Assembly (NCBI GenBank): GCA_965202905.1
Contig: OZ241868.1
Span: forward strand, 1,736,001 to 1,800,000
Reading direction: 5' to 3'
DNA: 64,000 nucleotides
From: CAYFYS01 sp965202905
GTDB lineage: Bacteria > Pseudomonadota > Alphaproteobacteria > MPNO01
In this document: piece by piece, positions 24,963-32,806 of the stretch
How the letters are laid out: each line of letters starts with the position of its first letter
Numbering within the stretch: position 1 is the first letter of the stretch
The notes under the pieces: generated by a model
Seen by the model: the letters and a program-made list of their open reading frames with translations, nothing else
Databases searched by the model: none
Told to the model about the DNA's origin: nothing
Made by a program: the position numbers and the translations under genes

Positions 24963-25529
24963 CTAAAGTTCCGGCGGAGCGGTTCGGTCTTCCACCGGCT
25001 CGGGGCCTTCGGCGTACCCCGCCTTGTCGAGCGCGTTCTGCAGGTCGAACCGGGTGCACAGCCCGAGCGTGACCGGCTCGCGCGGCTTGATGTTGGCCAT
25101 GTTCCAGTGGGTGCGGTCGCGGATCGCCAGGATGGTCGGCCTGGTCGTGCCGATCAGCCGCGAGATCTGTCCGTCGGTCAGCCGTGGATAGTTGCGCACC
25201 AGCCAAGCGATCGCGTCGGGCTTGTCCTGGCGACGGGCGACGGGGGTGTATCGCGGCCCCTTGGTGCGCGGCGCGGGCGGCGGGATGTTCTGGACCGCCA
25301 TCTTCAACCGTGCGTTCGGGTCGGCCGCGCACCGGTCGATCTCGTCGCGGGTGAGCTGGCCGTTGGCGATCGGATCGAATCCGACGATCCCGATCGCGAC
25401 TTCCTCGTCGGCGATGCTCTGGACCTCGAGCTCGTGGAGCTCGCAGAAATCCGCGATCTGCTCGAAGGTCAAGGCGGTATTCTCGATCAGCCACACCGCA
25501 GTGGCCTTGGGCATCAGTGGTTTGGCCAT
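24963..25529 (-). CDS. trcR: cell cycle transcriptional regulator TrcR (DUF1013)
   Basis: This is a DUF1013 protein of 188 residues, nearly restricted to alphaproteobacteria. The conserved start MAKPLMPKATAVWLIENTALTFEQIADFC is followed by IVGFDPIANGQLT and a helix-turn-helix-like DAIAWLVRNYPRLTDGQISRLIGTTRPTI. Family members are sigma-factor-associated regulators tied to the cell cycle in Caulobacter. The ATG at 25529 has GGGGAGAG upstream. It converges on the synthetase gene with a six-base gap. Confidence 0.93.
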   Translation of the reverse strand: MAKPLMPKATAVWLIENTALTFEQIADFCELHELEVQSIADEEVAIGIVGFDPIANGQLTRDEIDRCAADPNARLKMAVQNIPPPAPRTKGPRYTPVARRQDKPDAIAWLVRNYPRLTDGQISRLIGTTRPTILAIRDRTHWNMANIKPREPVTLGLCTRFDLQNALDKAGYAEGPEPVEDRTAPPEL

Positions 25530-25560
25530 CAACTCTCCCCGACCACGCCATCCCCGACGT

Positions 25561-26562
25561 TCAGTTGGTCAGCACGATCTTACCGATATGCGCGCTCGAT
25601 TCCATCAATGTGTGCGCCGAAGCGGCCGCATCGAGAGCAAAGGTCGTATGAATCGGCGGCCCGATGCGGCCCGATTCGATCAACGGCCATACATGCTCGC
25701 GCACCGCATCCGCGATGGCGCCCTTTTGCGCGACCGTGCGCGGCCGCAACGTGGAGCCGGTCACGATCAGCCGCTTGCGCATGACGGTGTCCAGGCGAAG
25801 CGTCGCCTGCGCGCCCTGCATGACGGCGATCTGGACCAAGCGTCCCTCCGGCTTGAGCGCGACGATGTTGCGGGCGAAATAGTCACCGCCCACGATGTCG
25901 AGGATCAGATCCGCGCCCTCGCCGCCGGTCATCTCCTTGACCACCGCGACGAAATCCTCCTCGCGGTAGTTGATCGCCCGCATTGCGCCCAGCTCTTCGC
26001 AGAACCGGCACTTCGCTGCGGTCCGCGCAGTGGTCAGCACCCGGCCGCCGAACGCGGTGGCAAGCTGGATGCCGGTGGTCCCGATGCCGCCGGAGCCGCC
26101 ATGGATCAGCACCCATTGGCCGGCGGTCATCGCTCCGCCGTCGAACAGGTTGGTCCACATCGTAAAGAACGTCTCCGGGATCGCCGCGGCCTCGATCATG
26201 GACCGTCCGGCCGGGATCGGCAGGCACTGGCGTTCGGGCGCGGCGCAAAATTCCGCATAGCCGCCGCCCGAAACCAGGGCGCAGACTTCATCGCCCACGG
26301 CAAGCGTGGCCGCTCCGGCCCCCAGCGCCACGACAATCCCCGCGACCTCGAGCCCGGGAATGTCGCTGGCGCCGGGCGGCGGCGGATAACCGCCGCGCCG
26401 CTGCGCGACATCGGGGTAGTTGACGCCCGCCGCAGCGACCCGGATCAGCACCTCGCCGTCGCCGGGCTCGGGCACGGGGCGGGTTACCGGGGACAGCATC
26501 TCCGGGCCACCGAATTCAGTGATCTCGATCGCCGTCATCGACGCGGGAACGGTCTCGCCCAT
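25561..26562 (-). CDS. NAD(P)H quinone oxidoreductase, zinc-free MDR family
   Basis: This is a 333-residue medium-chain reductase of the PIG3/QOR type. It has an N-terminal GroES-like fold with AAGVNYPDVAQRRGGYPPPPGAS and the NADPH motif HGGSGGIGTTGIQLATAFGG. There are no zinc-binding Cys clusters. It probably reduces quinones or enones. It diverges from the DUF1192 gene across a 100-base promoter region with an inverted repeat. Confidence 0.92.
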   Translation of the reverse strand: MGETVPASMTAIEITEFGGPEMLSPVTRPVPEPGDGEVLIRVAAAGVNYPDVAQRRGGYPPPPGASDIPGLEVAGIVVALGAGAATLAVGDEVCALVSGGGYAEFCAAPERQCLPIPAGRSMIEAAAIPETFFTMWTNLFDGGAMTAGQWVLIHGGSGGIGTTGIQLATAFGGRVLTTARTAAKCRFCEELGAMRAINYREEDFVAVVKEMTGGEGADLILDIVGGDYFARNIVALKPEGRLVQIAVMQGAQATLRLDTVMRKRLIVTGSTLRPRTVAQKGAIADAVREHVWPLIESGRIGPPIHTTFALDAAASAHTLMESSAHIGKIVLTN

Positions 26563-26593
26563 CGCTTTGGATGTTCACACATGGTGGAGCAGG

Positions 26594-26627
26594 TTGCCTG
26601 TCTAACGGCTAAGCGTCAGACTGGCAA
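26594..26627. promoter_or_regulatory. inverted repeat in a divergent promoter region
   Basis: TTGCCTGTCT (26594-26603) and AGACTGGCAA (26618-26627) are complementary at nine of ten positions around a 14-base loop. They lie midway between the quinone reductase and DUF1192 start codons and could be an operator. Confidence 0.35.
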
Positions 26628-26662
26628 GGTGGAATTGGGCCGGGAAGCGGGAGATTCGGACC

Positions 26663-26851
26663 GTGGAAGAAGACGATTTGCAACCCCGGAAGGGACCCGC
26701 CAAGCTGCGCACTCTCGATGACCTGTCGATCGGGGAGCTTGAGGAGTACATCGCTGAGCTCGAAGCGGAAATCGCGCGCGTCAGGCGGGACATCGCGAAA
26801 AAGAATCAACACCGCGAAGGTATCGAGGATTTGTTCAAAAGCGACCGATGA
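26663..26851 (+). CDS. DUF1192 family protein
   Basis: The 62-residue protein fits DUF1192: an acidic start, then LRTLDDLSIGELEEYIAELEAEIARVRRDIAKK, an amphipathic coiled coil. The start is GTG at 26663 behind GGGAG. Function is unknown; the family is widespread in alphaproteobacteria. It is followed by about 1.1 kb of decayed DNA. Confidence 0.88.
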   Translation: MEEDDLQPRKGPAKLRTLDDLSIGELEEYIAELEAEIARVRRDIAKKNQHREGIEDLFKSDR

Positions 26852-27109
26852 GTCGCGTCTCCTGTAACAGTTTGAAATCGTTTCCTTCTTGTCCTTAAAA
26901 CCCCGCCGCTGACGTGCAGTGTTCGCCGTATGCGCCTTTGGCGAAGGTCACGAAAACGGGGTTCAAGCTTGCGCCGAGGGTCCGCGGGCTGAGCGATGCA
27001 GCCTTCCGGAAAGCCTGTGGAATCGAAGACCGGCGCCGGGCCGCGCCCGGGTGCTGCCGATATCTGGTCAAGTCCTTCCGATGCCCGGCAAGCTACTCGT
27101 ATGCTTTCG

Positions 27110-27129
27110 CCCGGGGCCTGAGCCCCGGG
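27110..27129 (-). terminator. strong hairpin downstream of the toxin remnant
   Basis: CCCGGGGC (27110-27117) pairs perfectly with GCCCCGGG (27122-27129) around a four-base loop, starting 11 bases past the remnant toxin stop on the minus strand. No T-run follows, so termination is only suggested. Confidence 0.35.
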
Positions 27130-27140
27130 AAATGGACGGT

Positions 27141-27354
27141 TCACGTTTTCTGGTCCGGCTCGTAAATGAGCCGGAAGTCGCCGATCCTGTATCTCCACAG
27201 CCCCTGAAGCTCGTTCCGCAGGGGTTTGATGTTACCGTGCGCCGCCCGTCGGATTTCGGCAAGCCTCGATGATCGCCTCGATCGTTCGATTCAGGAGTTT
27301 CGGTTGCGCCCTCAGATTGCGCCGAAATTCGGCCGCGTATGTGAACCTCCATCG
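27141..27354 (-). pseudogene. RelE/ParE-type toxin remnant
   Basis: Two minus-strand frames join into a RelE-family toxin. The first reads WRFTYAAEFRRNLRAQPKL then LLNRTIEAIIEACRNPTGG and ends at a stop at 27232. One base out of phase, the second reads NIKPLRNELQGLWRYRIG then DFRLIYEPDQKT and stops at 27141. The second part is the classic C-terminal half of the fold. The frameshift near 27238 and the missing start codon imply an inactive toxin. No clear antitoxin frame was found beside it. Such modules are frequent passengers of mobile DNA. Confidence 0.75.
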
Positions 27355-27399
27355 GCCCTCTCCCCGCCCGGCGGGGCCTCCGGATTGCCGCCCCGGACG

Positions 27400-27870
27400 A
27401 TCCGCGCATATCGGCACCGGGCGCCTGAGACCGCCAGATGCGGCTCTCGTTGCGGGCCGCCATCAACGCGGCCAGTTCGTTCAGGTATTCCGAAGGCGAA
27501 GCCGTGGGTACGCGGAACATGACGGTCCCGATCCGGTCGCCGTCGTCGATATCGATGAGGCCGTCTTCCGTACGACCCAGCAAGTCGGACGCCAGAGACA
27601 TCCCGAACGACGTCAGCGCGGCTTTGCCCGCCGCCATGTTGTCGAGGCAGTGAAGGACATGCGTGCCCGTGTCCCTGATCCTCCGCCAATCGATGAGTTT
27701 CCGATACGCCTCGATCGCGAGCAGGTCGAAAACCCTCTGGCACCCTCTGGCCTCCCTGCCGTTCAATCCAGGCGGACAGAACGTCGATGAGCAGACCGTC
27801 GCTGGCCCAGCACTCGGCGACCCCGGCGCTCAGGGAGCAGCCATAGAGTTGTATGCTCTCCTCCGGGCGT
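27400..27870 (-). pseudogene. unidentified gene broken by a 10-bp duplication
   Basis: One minus-strand frame encodes PEESIQLYGCSLSAGVAECW and continues to AWIERQGGQ. The 10-mer ACCCTCTGGC (plus strand) then occurs twice in tandem (27732-27741, 27742-27751). Deleting one copy joins the frame smoothly to RVFDLLAIEAYRKLIDW and on to SEYLNELAALMAARNE. The product could not be assigned to a family. Its ends are unclear and neighbouring DNA is decayed. Confidence 0.55.
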
Positions 27871-27948
27871 ACGCCGCCCGACCGTGCGGCCGCGCGCGGA
27901 GGCTGCGAAAAGTCGGGTGCGTGCGCGCCGGGGGCCTGGGACGCCGGC

Positions 27949-28173
27949 TCAGCCGATGCCGAGGTCCTTGAACCGCCGGTTGAACTTCGCGACCTGCCCG
28001 GCAGTGTCGACCAGCCGCTGATGTCCGCCGGTCCACGCCGGATGGGTCCGCGGGTCGATGTCGAGCTTCAGCGTATCGCCCGGCTGTCCCCAGGTCGACC
28101 GCGTCGTGTAGGTCGTCCCGTCGGTCATCACCACGTTGATTTCGTGGTAGTCGGGGTGAATGTCCTGCTTCAT
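27949..28173 (-). CDS. rpmE: 50S ribosomal protein bL31
   Basis: The 74-residue protein begins MKQDIHPDYHEINVVMTDGT, continues with RSTWGQPGDTLKLDIDPRTHPAWTGG and ends VAKFNRRFKDLGIG. It is the bL31 form typical of alphaproteobacteria and lacks the CxxC zinc ligands of the E. coli-type protein. It is divergent from the ABC exporter, sharing a 134-base intergenic region. Confidence 0.95.
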   Translation of the reverse strand: MKQDIHPDYHEINVVMTDGTTYTTRSTWGQPGDTLKLDIDPRTHPAWTGGHQRLVDTAGQVAKFNRRFKDLGIG

Positions 28174-28270
28174 CGACCGGTCTCCGCTGCGGTCGGGCGT
28201 ATATAGGGAACCGGCGCGGCGCTGGCAAGCCCGGGCATACACCTCGCGCGTCCGATGTTGTATGGATGGC

Positions 28271-28308
28271 GCCTGAACGGGAGGTGCAAGCCTGAACGGG
28301 AGGTGCAA
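28271..28308 (+). repeat. 19-bp tandem duplication doubling a ribosome-binding site
   Basis: GCCTGAACGGGAGGTGCAA is present twice without a gap (28271-28289, 28290-28308). Each copy holds the Shine-Dalgarno core GGGAGG. The last A of the second copy is the A of the exporter start codon, so the gene has two stacked ribosome-binding sites, of which only the second is followed by ATG. Confidence 0.95.
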
Positions 28309-30122
28309 TGGGCCGCAGCCATCGGATTGAGTGGGCGGACAGGCCGCCGGGCGCAGCCGGCGCGCTGCGCGGAATCCTGCCGTATCTCGCACCCTACAGA
28401 CTGCAGATCGCCGGGGCGGCCTGCGCGCTGACCGTCGCCGCGGCAACGGTGCTGGTGCTGGGCCAAGGGCTGCGGGCGCTGGTCGACGAGGGGTTCGGCG
28501 GCGGGGATGCCGCGCTGCTGGACCGCGCGCTGATCGGGCTGTTTGCGATCGTCGCGCTCCTGGCGGGCGCGACCTTTGGGCGGTTCTACCTGGTCTCCTG
28601 GGTCGGCGAGAAGGTGGTCGCCGACATAAGGCGCGACGTTTACCGCCACGCGCTTTCGCTCAGCCCGTCCTTCTTCGAAATCACGAAGGTGGGCGAGATC
28701 CTCTCCCGGCTCACCACCGATACCGCGACCTTGCAGGTCGTCGTCGGCTCTTCGGTCTCGATCGCGCTGCGCAACGTTCTGCTATTCTTCGGCGGCGCCG
28801 CGCTGCTGGTCGTCACCAGCCCGCGGCTGGCCGGGCTGGTGGCGTTGATCGTCCCGGTCGTGGTGATCCCGATCGTCTATTTCGGGCGGCGCGTGCGCCG
28901 GCAGTCGCGCATCGCCCAGGACCGCATCGCCGACGTCTCGGCCCATGGCGAGGAAACGTTTAACGCCATCCGCACCGTCCAGGCCTTCGGCCACGAGCCG
29001 GTCGACCGGCGCCGCTTCCAGGACCGGGTCGATGCGGCGCTGGCCGCGGCCCTTCGCCGCATCGCCGCGCGCGGGGCGCTCACCGCGTTCGTCGTGCTGA
29101 CGGTGTTCAGCGCGGTCGGAGCGATCCTGTGGGTCGGCGGGCATGACGTCATGGCCGGCCGGCTGTCGGCCGGCGAACTGTCGGCATTCGTCTTCTATTC
29201 GGTCGTCGTCGCCGGGTCGGTCGGCGCGGTGAGCGAAGTGATCGGCGACATCCAGCACGCGGCCGGCGCGACGGAGCGCCTGCTGGAGCTCATCCGGGTC
29301 GAGCCCGAGATCTCAGCGAAGCCCGATCCCGTGGCGCTGACCGAGCCCGCCTCGGGGACCGTCGCGTTCGAGGGCGTGAGCTTCCACTACCCGGCGCGCC
29401 CCGACCGGCCGGCGCTGTCCGCCATCGATTTTTGCCTCGCTGCGGGCGAGCGGGTCGCCCTGGTGGGGCCGTCCGGCGCCGGCAAATCGACCGTCTTTCA
29501 GCTCCTGCTGCGGTTCTACGACCCGCGGTCGGGGTCGATCCGAATCGACGGGGTCGACCTGCGCGATGCCGATCCGCGGGCGGCGCGAGAGCGCATCGGG
29601 CTGGTCCCGCAGGACCCGTTCGTCTTCTCGGCCGATGCGTGGGACAATATCGGCTACGGCCGGCCCGGGGCGAGCAAAGCCGCGATCCGCGCGGCAGCCG
29701 AGGCGGCCGCGGCCGCCTCCTTCCTGGATGAGTTGCCCGAAGGGTTCGCGACGTTTCTGGGCGAGAAGGGCGTCCGGCTTTCGGGCGGGCAACGCCAGCG
29801 TATCGCGATCGCGCGCGCGGTGCTGCGCGATCCGGCGATCCTGCTGCTGGACGAGGCGACCAGCGCGCTGGACTCCGAGAGCGAACGGCTGGTCCAGGAT
29901 GCGCTGCGCCGGCTGATGGCCGGCCGCACCTCGGTGGTGATCGCCCACCGGCTGTCGACGGTGCAGCAGGCCGACCGGATCATCGTGCTCGACGGCGGGC
30001 GCATCGTCGCCACCGGCAGCCATGCCGAGCTGATCGCCCAGGGCGGGCTCTACGCCCGGCTCGCCGAGCTGCAGTTCGGCGCCCCGGGAACGCCCGAGGT
30101 GGCGCGGCTCAGCGCTGTGTGA
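28308..30122 (+). CDS. ABC transporter, fused permease and ATPase (exporter)
   Basis: This is a 604-residue half-transporter of the MsbA/BmrA class, acting in the inner membrane as a dimer. Six transmembrane helices fill about residues 20-320. The ATPase domain carries Walker A GPSGAGKST at about 387-395, Q-loop VPQDPF, the signature LSGGQRQRIAIARA near 490, Walker B ILLLDEATSALD near 512 and the H-loop IAHRLST. The substrate is unknown; lipids or drugs are usual. It overlaps the convergent MotB-like gene by 14 bases. Confidence 0.95.
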   Translation: MGRSHRIEWADRPPGAAGALRGILPYLAPYRLQIAGAACALTVAAATVLVLGQGLRALVDEGFGGGDAALLDRALIGLFAIVALLAGATFGRFYLVSWVGEKVVADIRRDVYRHALSLSPSFFEITKVGEILSRLTTDTATLQVVVGSSVSIALRNVLLFFGGAALLVVTSPRLAGLVALIVPVVVIPIVYFGRRVRRQSRIAQDRIADVSAHGEETFNAIRTVQAFGHEPVDRRRFQDRVDAALAAALRRIAARGALTAFVVLTVFSAVGAILWVGGHDVMAGRLSAGELSAFVFYSVVVAGSVGAVSEVIGDIQHAAGATERLLELIRVEPEISAKPDPVALTEPASGTVAFEGVSFHYPARPDRPALSAIDFCLAAGERVALVGPSGAGKSTVFQLLLRFYDPRSGSIRIDGVDLRDADPRAARERIGLVPQDPFVFSADAWDNIGYGRPGASKAAIRAAAEAAAAASFLDELPEGFATFLGEKGVRLSGGQRQRIAIARAVLRDPAILLLDEATSALDSESERLVQDALRRLMAGRTSVVIAHRLSTVQQADRIIVLDGGRIVATGSHAELIAQGGLYARLAELQFGAPGTPEVARLSAV

Positions 30123-31554
30123 GCTTGAACTCGATGCGGCGGTTGAGCCGGAACGCCTGGACGGTGTTGCGCTTGTCCAGCGGCTGAAACTCGCCGAACC
30201 CCGTCGCGGCCAGCCGATTGGGCGGCAGGCCGAGCTCGATCAGGAACTTCACCACCGAGACCGCGCGCGCGGTCGACAGCTCCCAGTTCGACGGGAAGCT
30301 CGGGGTCGAGATCGGCAGCCGGTCGGTATGACCGTCGACGCGCAGCACCCAGTTGAGGTCCTTGGGGATGCGCGCGGACAGCTCGATGAGGGTCTGGGCG
30401 AGCCGGCCGATCTGATTGCGGCCGGACTCCTGCAAGGTCGCGGTGCCCGAGGGGAACAGGACCTCGGACTGGAAAACGAACCGATCGCCCACGATGGTGA
30501 CGTCCCGTCGGTTGCCGAGTGTCTGGCGCAGCCGGCCGAAGAACTCCGAGCGAAAGCGGGCGAGCTCCTGGACCTTGCTGGCCAGCGCCTCGTTGAGGCG
30601 CTTGGACAGATTGACGATCTGGACGTTCTGCTGCTTTGCCTTCACCTCCGAGGCTTCGAGCGCCGTGGAGATGCGGGCGAGTTGCTGGCGCAAAGCCGCG
30701 ATCTGGATATTGAGCAGCCGCACTTCGCCGCGCGCCTTTTCGGACAGGGCCTGCTCTTCGGACAGCGCGGTCTCGGCCGCGGCCGCGCGGCCGAGCAGCG
30801 CCGCCAGACGGACATCCTTCTCCTCGATCGTCTTTTGCGCGAGCAGCGTGCGTTCGCGCTCCGAGGCAAGCTCGGCCACCAGCGTCTTCGAGCGGTCGCG
30901 CAGCGCCCCGGCCTCCCTGGCCCGGTTCTCGAGGCTCGCCGCCTGGGCGGCGACTTTCTCCTCGAGCGTCTTGCGCACCGCGCCCAAGGCCTCGATGTCA
31001 CGCTCCAGGCTCGCGATCCGACGAAGCTGGATCTCGATCCTGTCCTTGCCCGCAGCGATCGCCTTGTAGGCGTCCTCGAGCTCCCCGGCCGTTGCGGCGG
31101 ACTTCCTGCCCGCCTCCTCGACGGCCTGCTTGAGCGCGTCGCGCTCGGCGTTGCGCTCGACGAGCAGGCTGGAGAACGTCTCCACCTCCCTGGCCCGCTC
31201 GTTCAGCATCGCCTGCAGCATGTCGCGCTCGGGCATCAACTCGGCAAGCTGGCTCGACAGCCGATCGCGCTCGGATGTCGAGGTCTGGAGCCGAGCCGAG
31301 ACCTGGGACAGCGTGTTCCTGAGATCGGCGTTCGTGGTCCGTTCGATCGACAGCATCTCAGTCAGCTCGCTGACTTGGCTATTGAGCCGCTCCAGCGCCG
31401 CATCCCGCCCGCTCAGGAGCTCGCTCAGGAAATACTGGGCGATGGTAAAGACCATCAACAGGAAGATGACGATGATCAGCAGCGCCGAGATCGCGTCGAC
31501 GAACCCGGGCCAGATGTCCGGCGCGGCGCGTTGTCTGCGGCGGGCGGCGGGCAT
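30109..31554 (-). CDS. MotB/OmpA-type protein with long coiled coil
   Basis: The 481-residue envelope protein starts with a cytoplasmic basic tail and one transmembrane segment (FVDAISALLIIVIFLLMVFTIAQYF, preceded by DIWPG). A coiled coil follows from about residue 45 to 320. It ends with an OmpA-like peptidoglycan-binding domain (VLRVDGHTDRLPI, NWELSTARAVSVVKFLIELG, GFGEFQPLDKRN). The Asp after GFV sits where MotB/ExbD proteins carry the ion-channel Asp. With the MotA/ExbB-like gene 15 bases upstream it probably forms an ion-driven motor bracing inner membrane to cell wall. No flagellar genes are nearby. Confidence 0.9.
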   Translation of the reverse strand: MPAARRRQRAAPDIWPGFVDAISALLIIVIFLLMVFTIAQYFLSELLSGRDAALERLNSQVSELTEMLSIERTTNADLRNTLSQVSARLQTSTSERDRLSSQLAELMPERDMLQAMLNERAREVETFSSLLVERNAERDALKQAVEEAGRKSAATAGELEDAYKAIAAGKDRIEIQLRRIASLERDIEALGAVRKTLEEKVAAQAASLENRAREAGALRDRSKTLVAELASERERTLLAQKTIEEKDVRLAALLGRAAAAETALSEEQALSEKARGEVRLLNIQIAALRQQLARISTALEASEVKAKQQNVQIVNLSKRLNEALASKVQELARFRSEFFGRLRQTLGNRRDVTIVGDRFVFQSEVLFPSGTATLQESGRNQIGRLAQTLIELSARIPKDLNWVLRVDGHTDRLPISTPSFPSNWELSTARAVSVVKFLIELGLPPNRLAATGFGEFQPLDKRNTVQAFRLNRRIEFKLTQR

Positions 31555-31569
31555 CCCGGCTCCCTCCGC

Positions 31570-32709
31570 CTAGCGGACCGTTTTCTCGGCGATCGCCGCC
31601 AGCGTGCGCGACAGCACCCGGATCTCGGTGCGTAGCTCCTGGACCATCTCGGACCGCCCGGTCGCGAGCTCCTCGTGCAGCTGGGCCATGTGCACGTCGA
31701 TGTTGCGCACATGCGTGCGCAGGTTGTCGTCGTTCAGCCCGCCGGCCATCGTACCGTCCGCCAGCCGCGTGAGCACCGGCTTGAGCTCGACCTGGCTCTC
31801 GGCGAGCTTGATCATCAGCCCTTGCTCGGTGCGCATCTGGTCGGTCAGGGTCGACAGCTTCTCCGACAGCAAGGTGATGCTGTTGTTAGCGGAGATCCGA
31901 CTCTCCTCGCCGCGGTCCAGCGTGCGCTGGAGGTGCTCCAGGCCGTCGGCGGTCTGCTCGAGCAGCGCCTGGACATAGGCCGGCACCGACTGGTCGGCCT
32001 CGCCGGCCAGCGCGCCGCTGGCCAGCCTGGTCTGGCCGGCCAGCCAGTCCTCGAGGTCGTTGTAGAACCGGTTCTGCGCCTGGCCGGCCTGAAGCTCCAG
32101 GAATCCCAGGACCAGCGAGCCGGCGAGCCCGAACAGCGAGGAGCTGAACGCGGTACCCATGCCGACCAGCGGCTCGCGCAGACCGCGCTTGAGATCGGCG
32201 AAGATCGAGCTCAGATCGCCGCTGCCGACCGTCAGCCCGGAGATCACCGAGCCGACCGAGGTGATGGTCTGCAACAGCCCCCAGAACGTGCCGAGCAGGC
32301 CGAGGAAGATCAGCAGCCCGATCATGTAGCGCGAGATGTCGCGCTGTTCGTCGAGCCGCGCCGAGATCCCGTCCAGCAGCGAGCGCAGGGCGAGCGCCGA
32401 CAGGCTGAAGCGGTGGTTCCGCTCGCCCAGCATCGCCGCCATCGGCGCCAGCAGGCGCGGGGCGGCCTGGACCGAGATCCCCGGCCGCCCGGTGCGGAAG
32501 TTCTCGATCCAGGTGACCTCGCGGCCCAGCATGAGGACTTGGCGGAACCCGTAGGCGATGCCGAGCGCCAGAACGCCGATGATCAGGCCGTTGAGCGCCG
32601 GGTTGGCGAAGAACGCCCGCAGCAACTCGTCGAATAGCACGGCGACAATCGCCGCGACCGCGATGACGAACAGCAGCATGCGGGTCAGATAGTGTCTGGG
32701 GCTTGTCAT
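31570..32709 (-). CDS. MotA/TolQ/ExbB-like proton channel protein
   Basis: This is a 379-residue inner-membrane protein. Hydrophobic segments occur at about residues 11-30, 38-58, 145-165 and 190-210. The family core is RYMIGLLIFLGLLGTFWGLL followed by REPLVGMGTAFSSSLFGLAGSLVLGFLE. A cytoplasmic C-terminal helical tail of about 150 residues ends AELRTEIRVL-like and may be a coiled coil. It forms the channel ring for the MotB-like partner 15 bases downstream. This pair is conserved in many alphaproteobacteria without flagellar genes. Confidence 0.88.
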   Translation of the reverse strand: MTSPRHYLTRMLLFVIAVAAIVAVLFDELLRAFFANPALNGLIIGVLALGIAYGFRQVLMLGREVTWIENFRTGRPGISVQAAPRLLAPMAAMLGERNHRFSLSALALRSLLDGISARLDEQRDISRYMIGLLIFLGLLGTFWGLLQTITSVGSVISGLTVGSGDLSSIFADLKRGLREPLVGMGTAFSSSLFGLAGSLVLGFLELQAGQAQNRFYNDLEDWLAGQTRLASGALAGEADQSVPAYVQALLEQTADGLEHLQRTLDRGEESRISANNSITLLSEKLSTLTDQMRTEQGLMIKLAESQVELKPVLTRLADGTMAGGLNDDNLRTHVRNIDVHMAQLHEELATGRSEMVQELRTEIRVLSRTLAAIAEKTVR

Positions 32710-32806
32710 CGCGTCGTCGTCATCCGGGAAGCGCCGGGTCTTCGTGGCGGGCCGCGACGGCGCGGCCCGGGCAGGGCCTGCGCGCGCGGCAGACGGGGTT
32801 GGCGGA

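Noticed and set aside
30109..32709. Zorya-type defence (ZorA/ZorB)
   Set aside because: The MotA- and MotB-like pair looks similar in outline, but no helicase or nuclease partner genes (ZorC, ZorD, ZorE) adjoin. The neighbours are an exporter and suhB/efp, and this pair is common in alphaproteobacteria.
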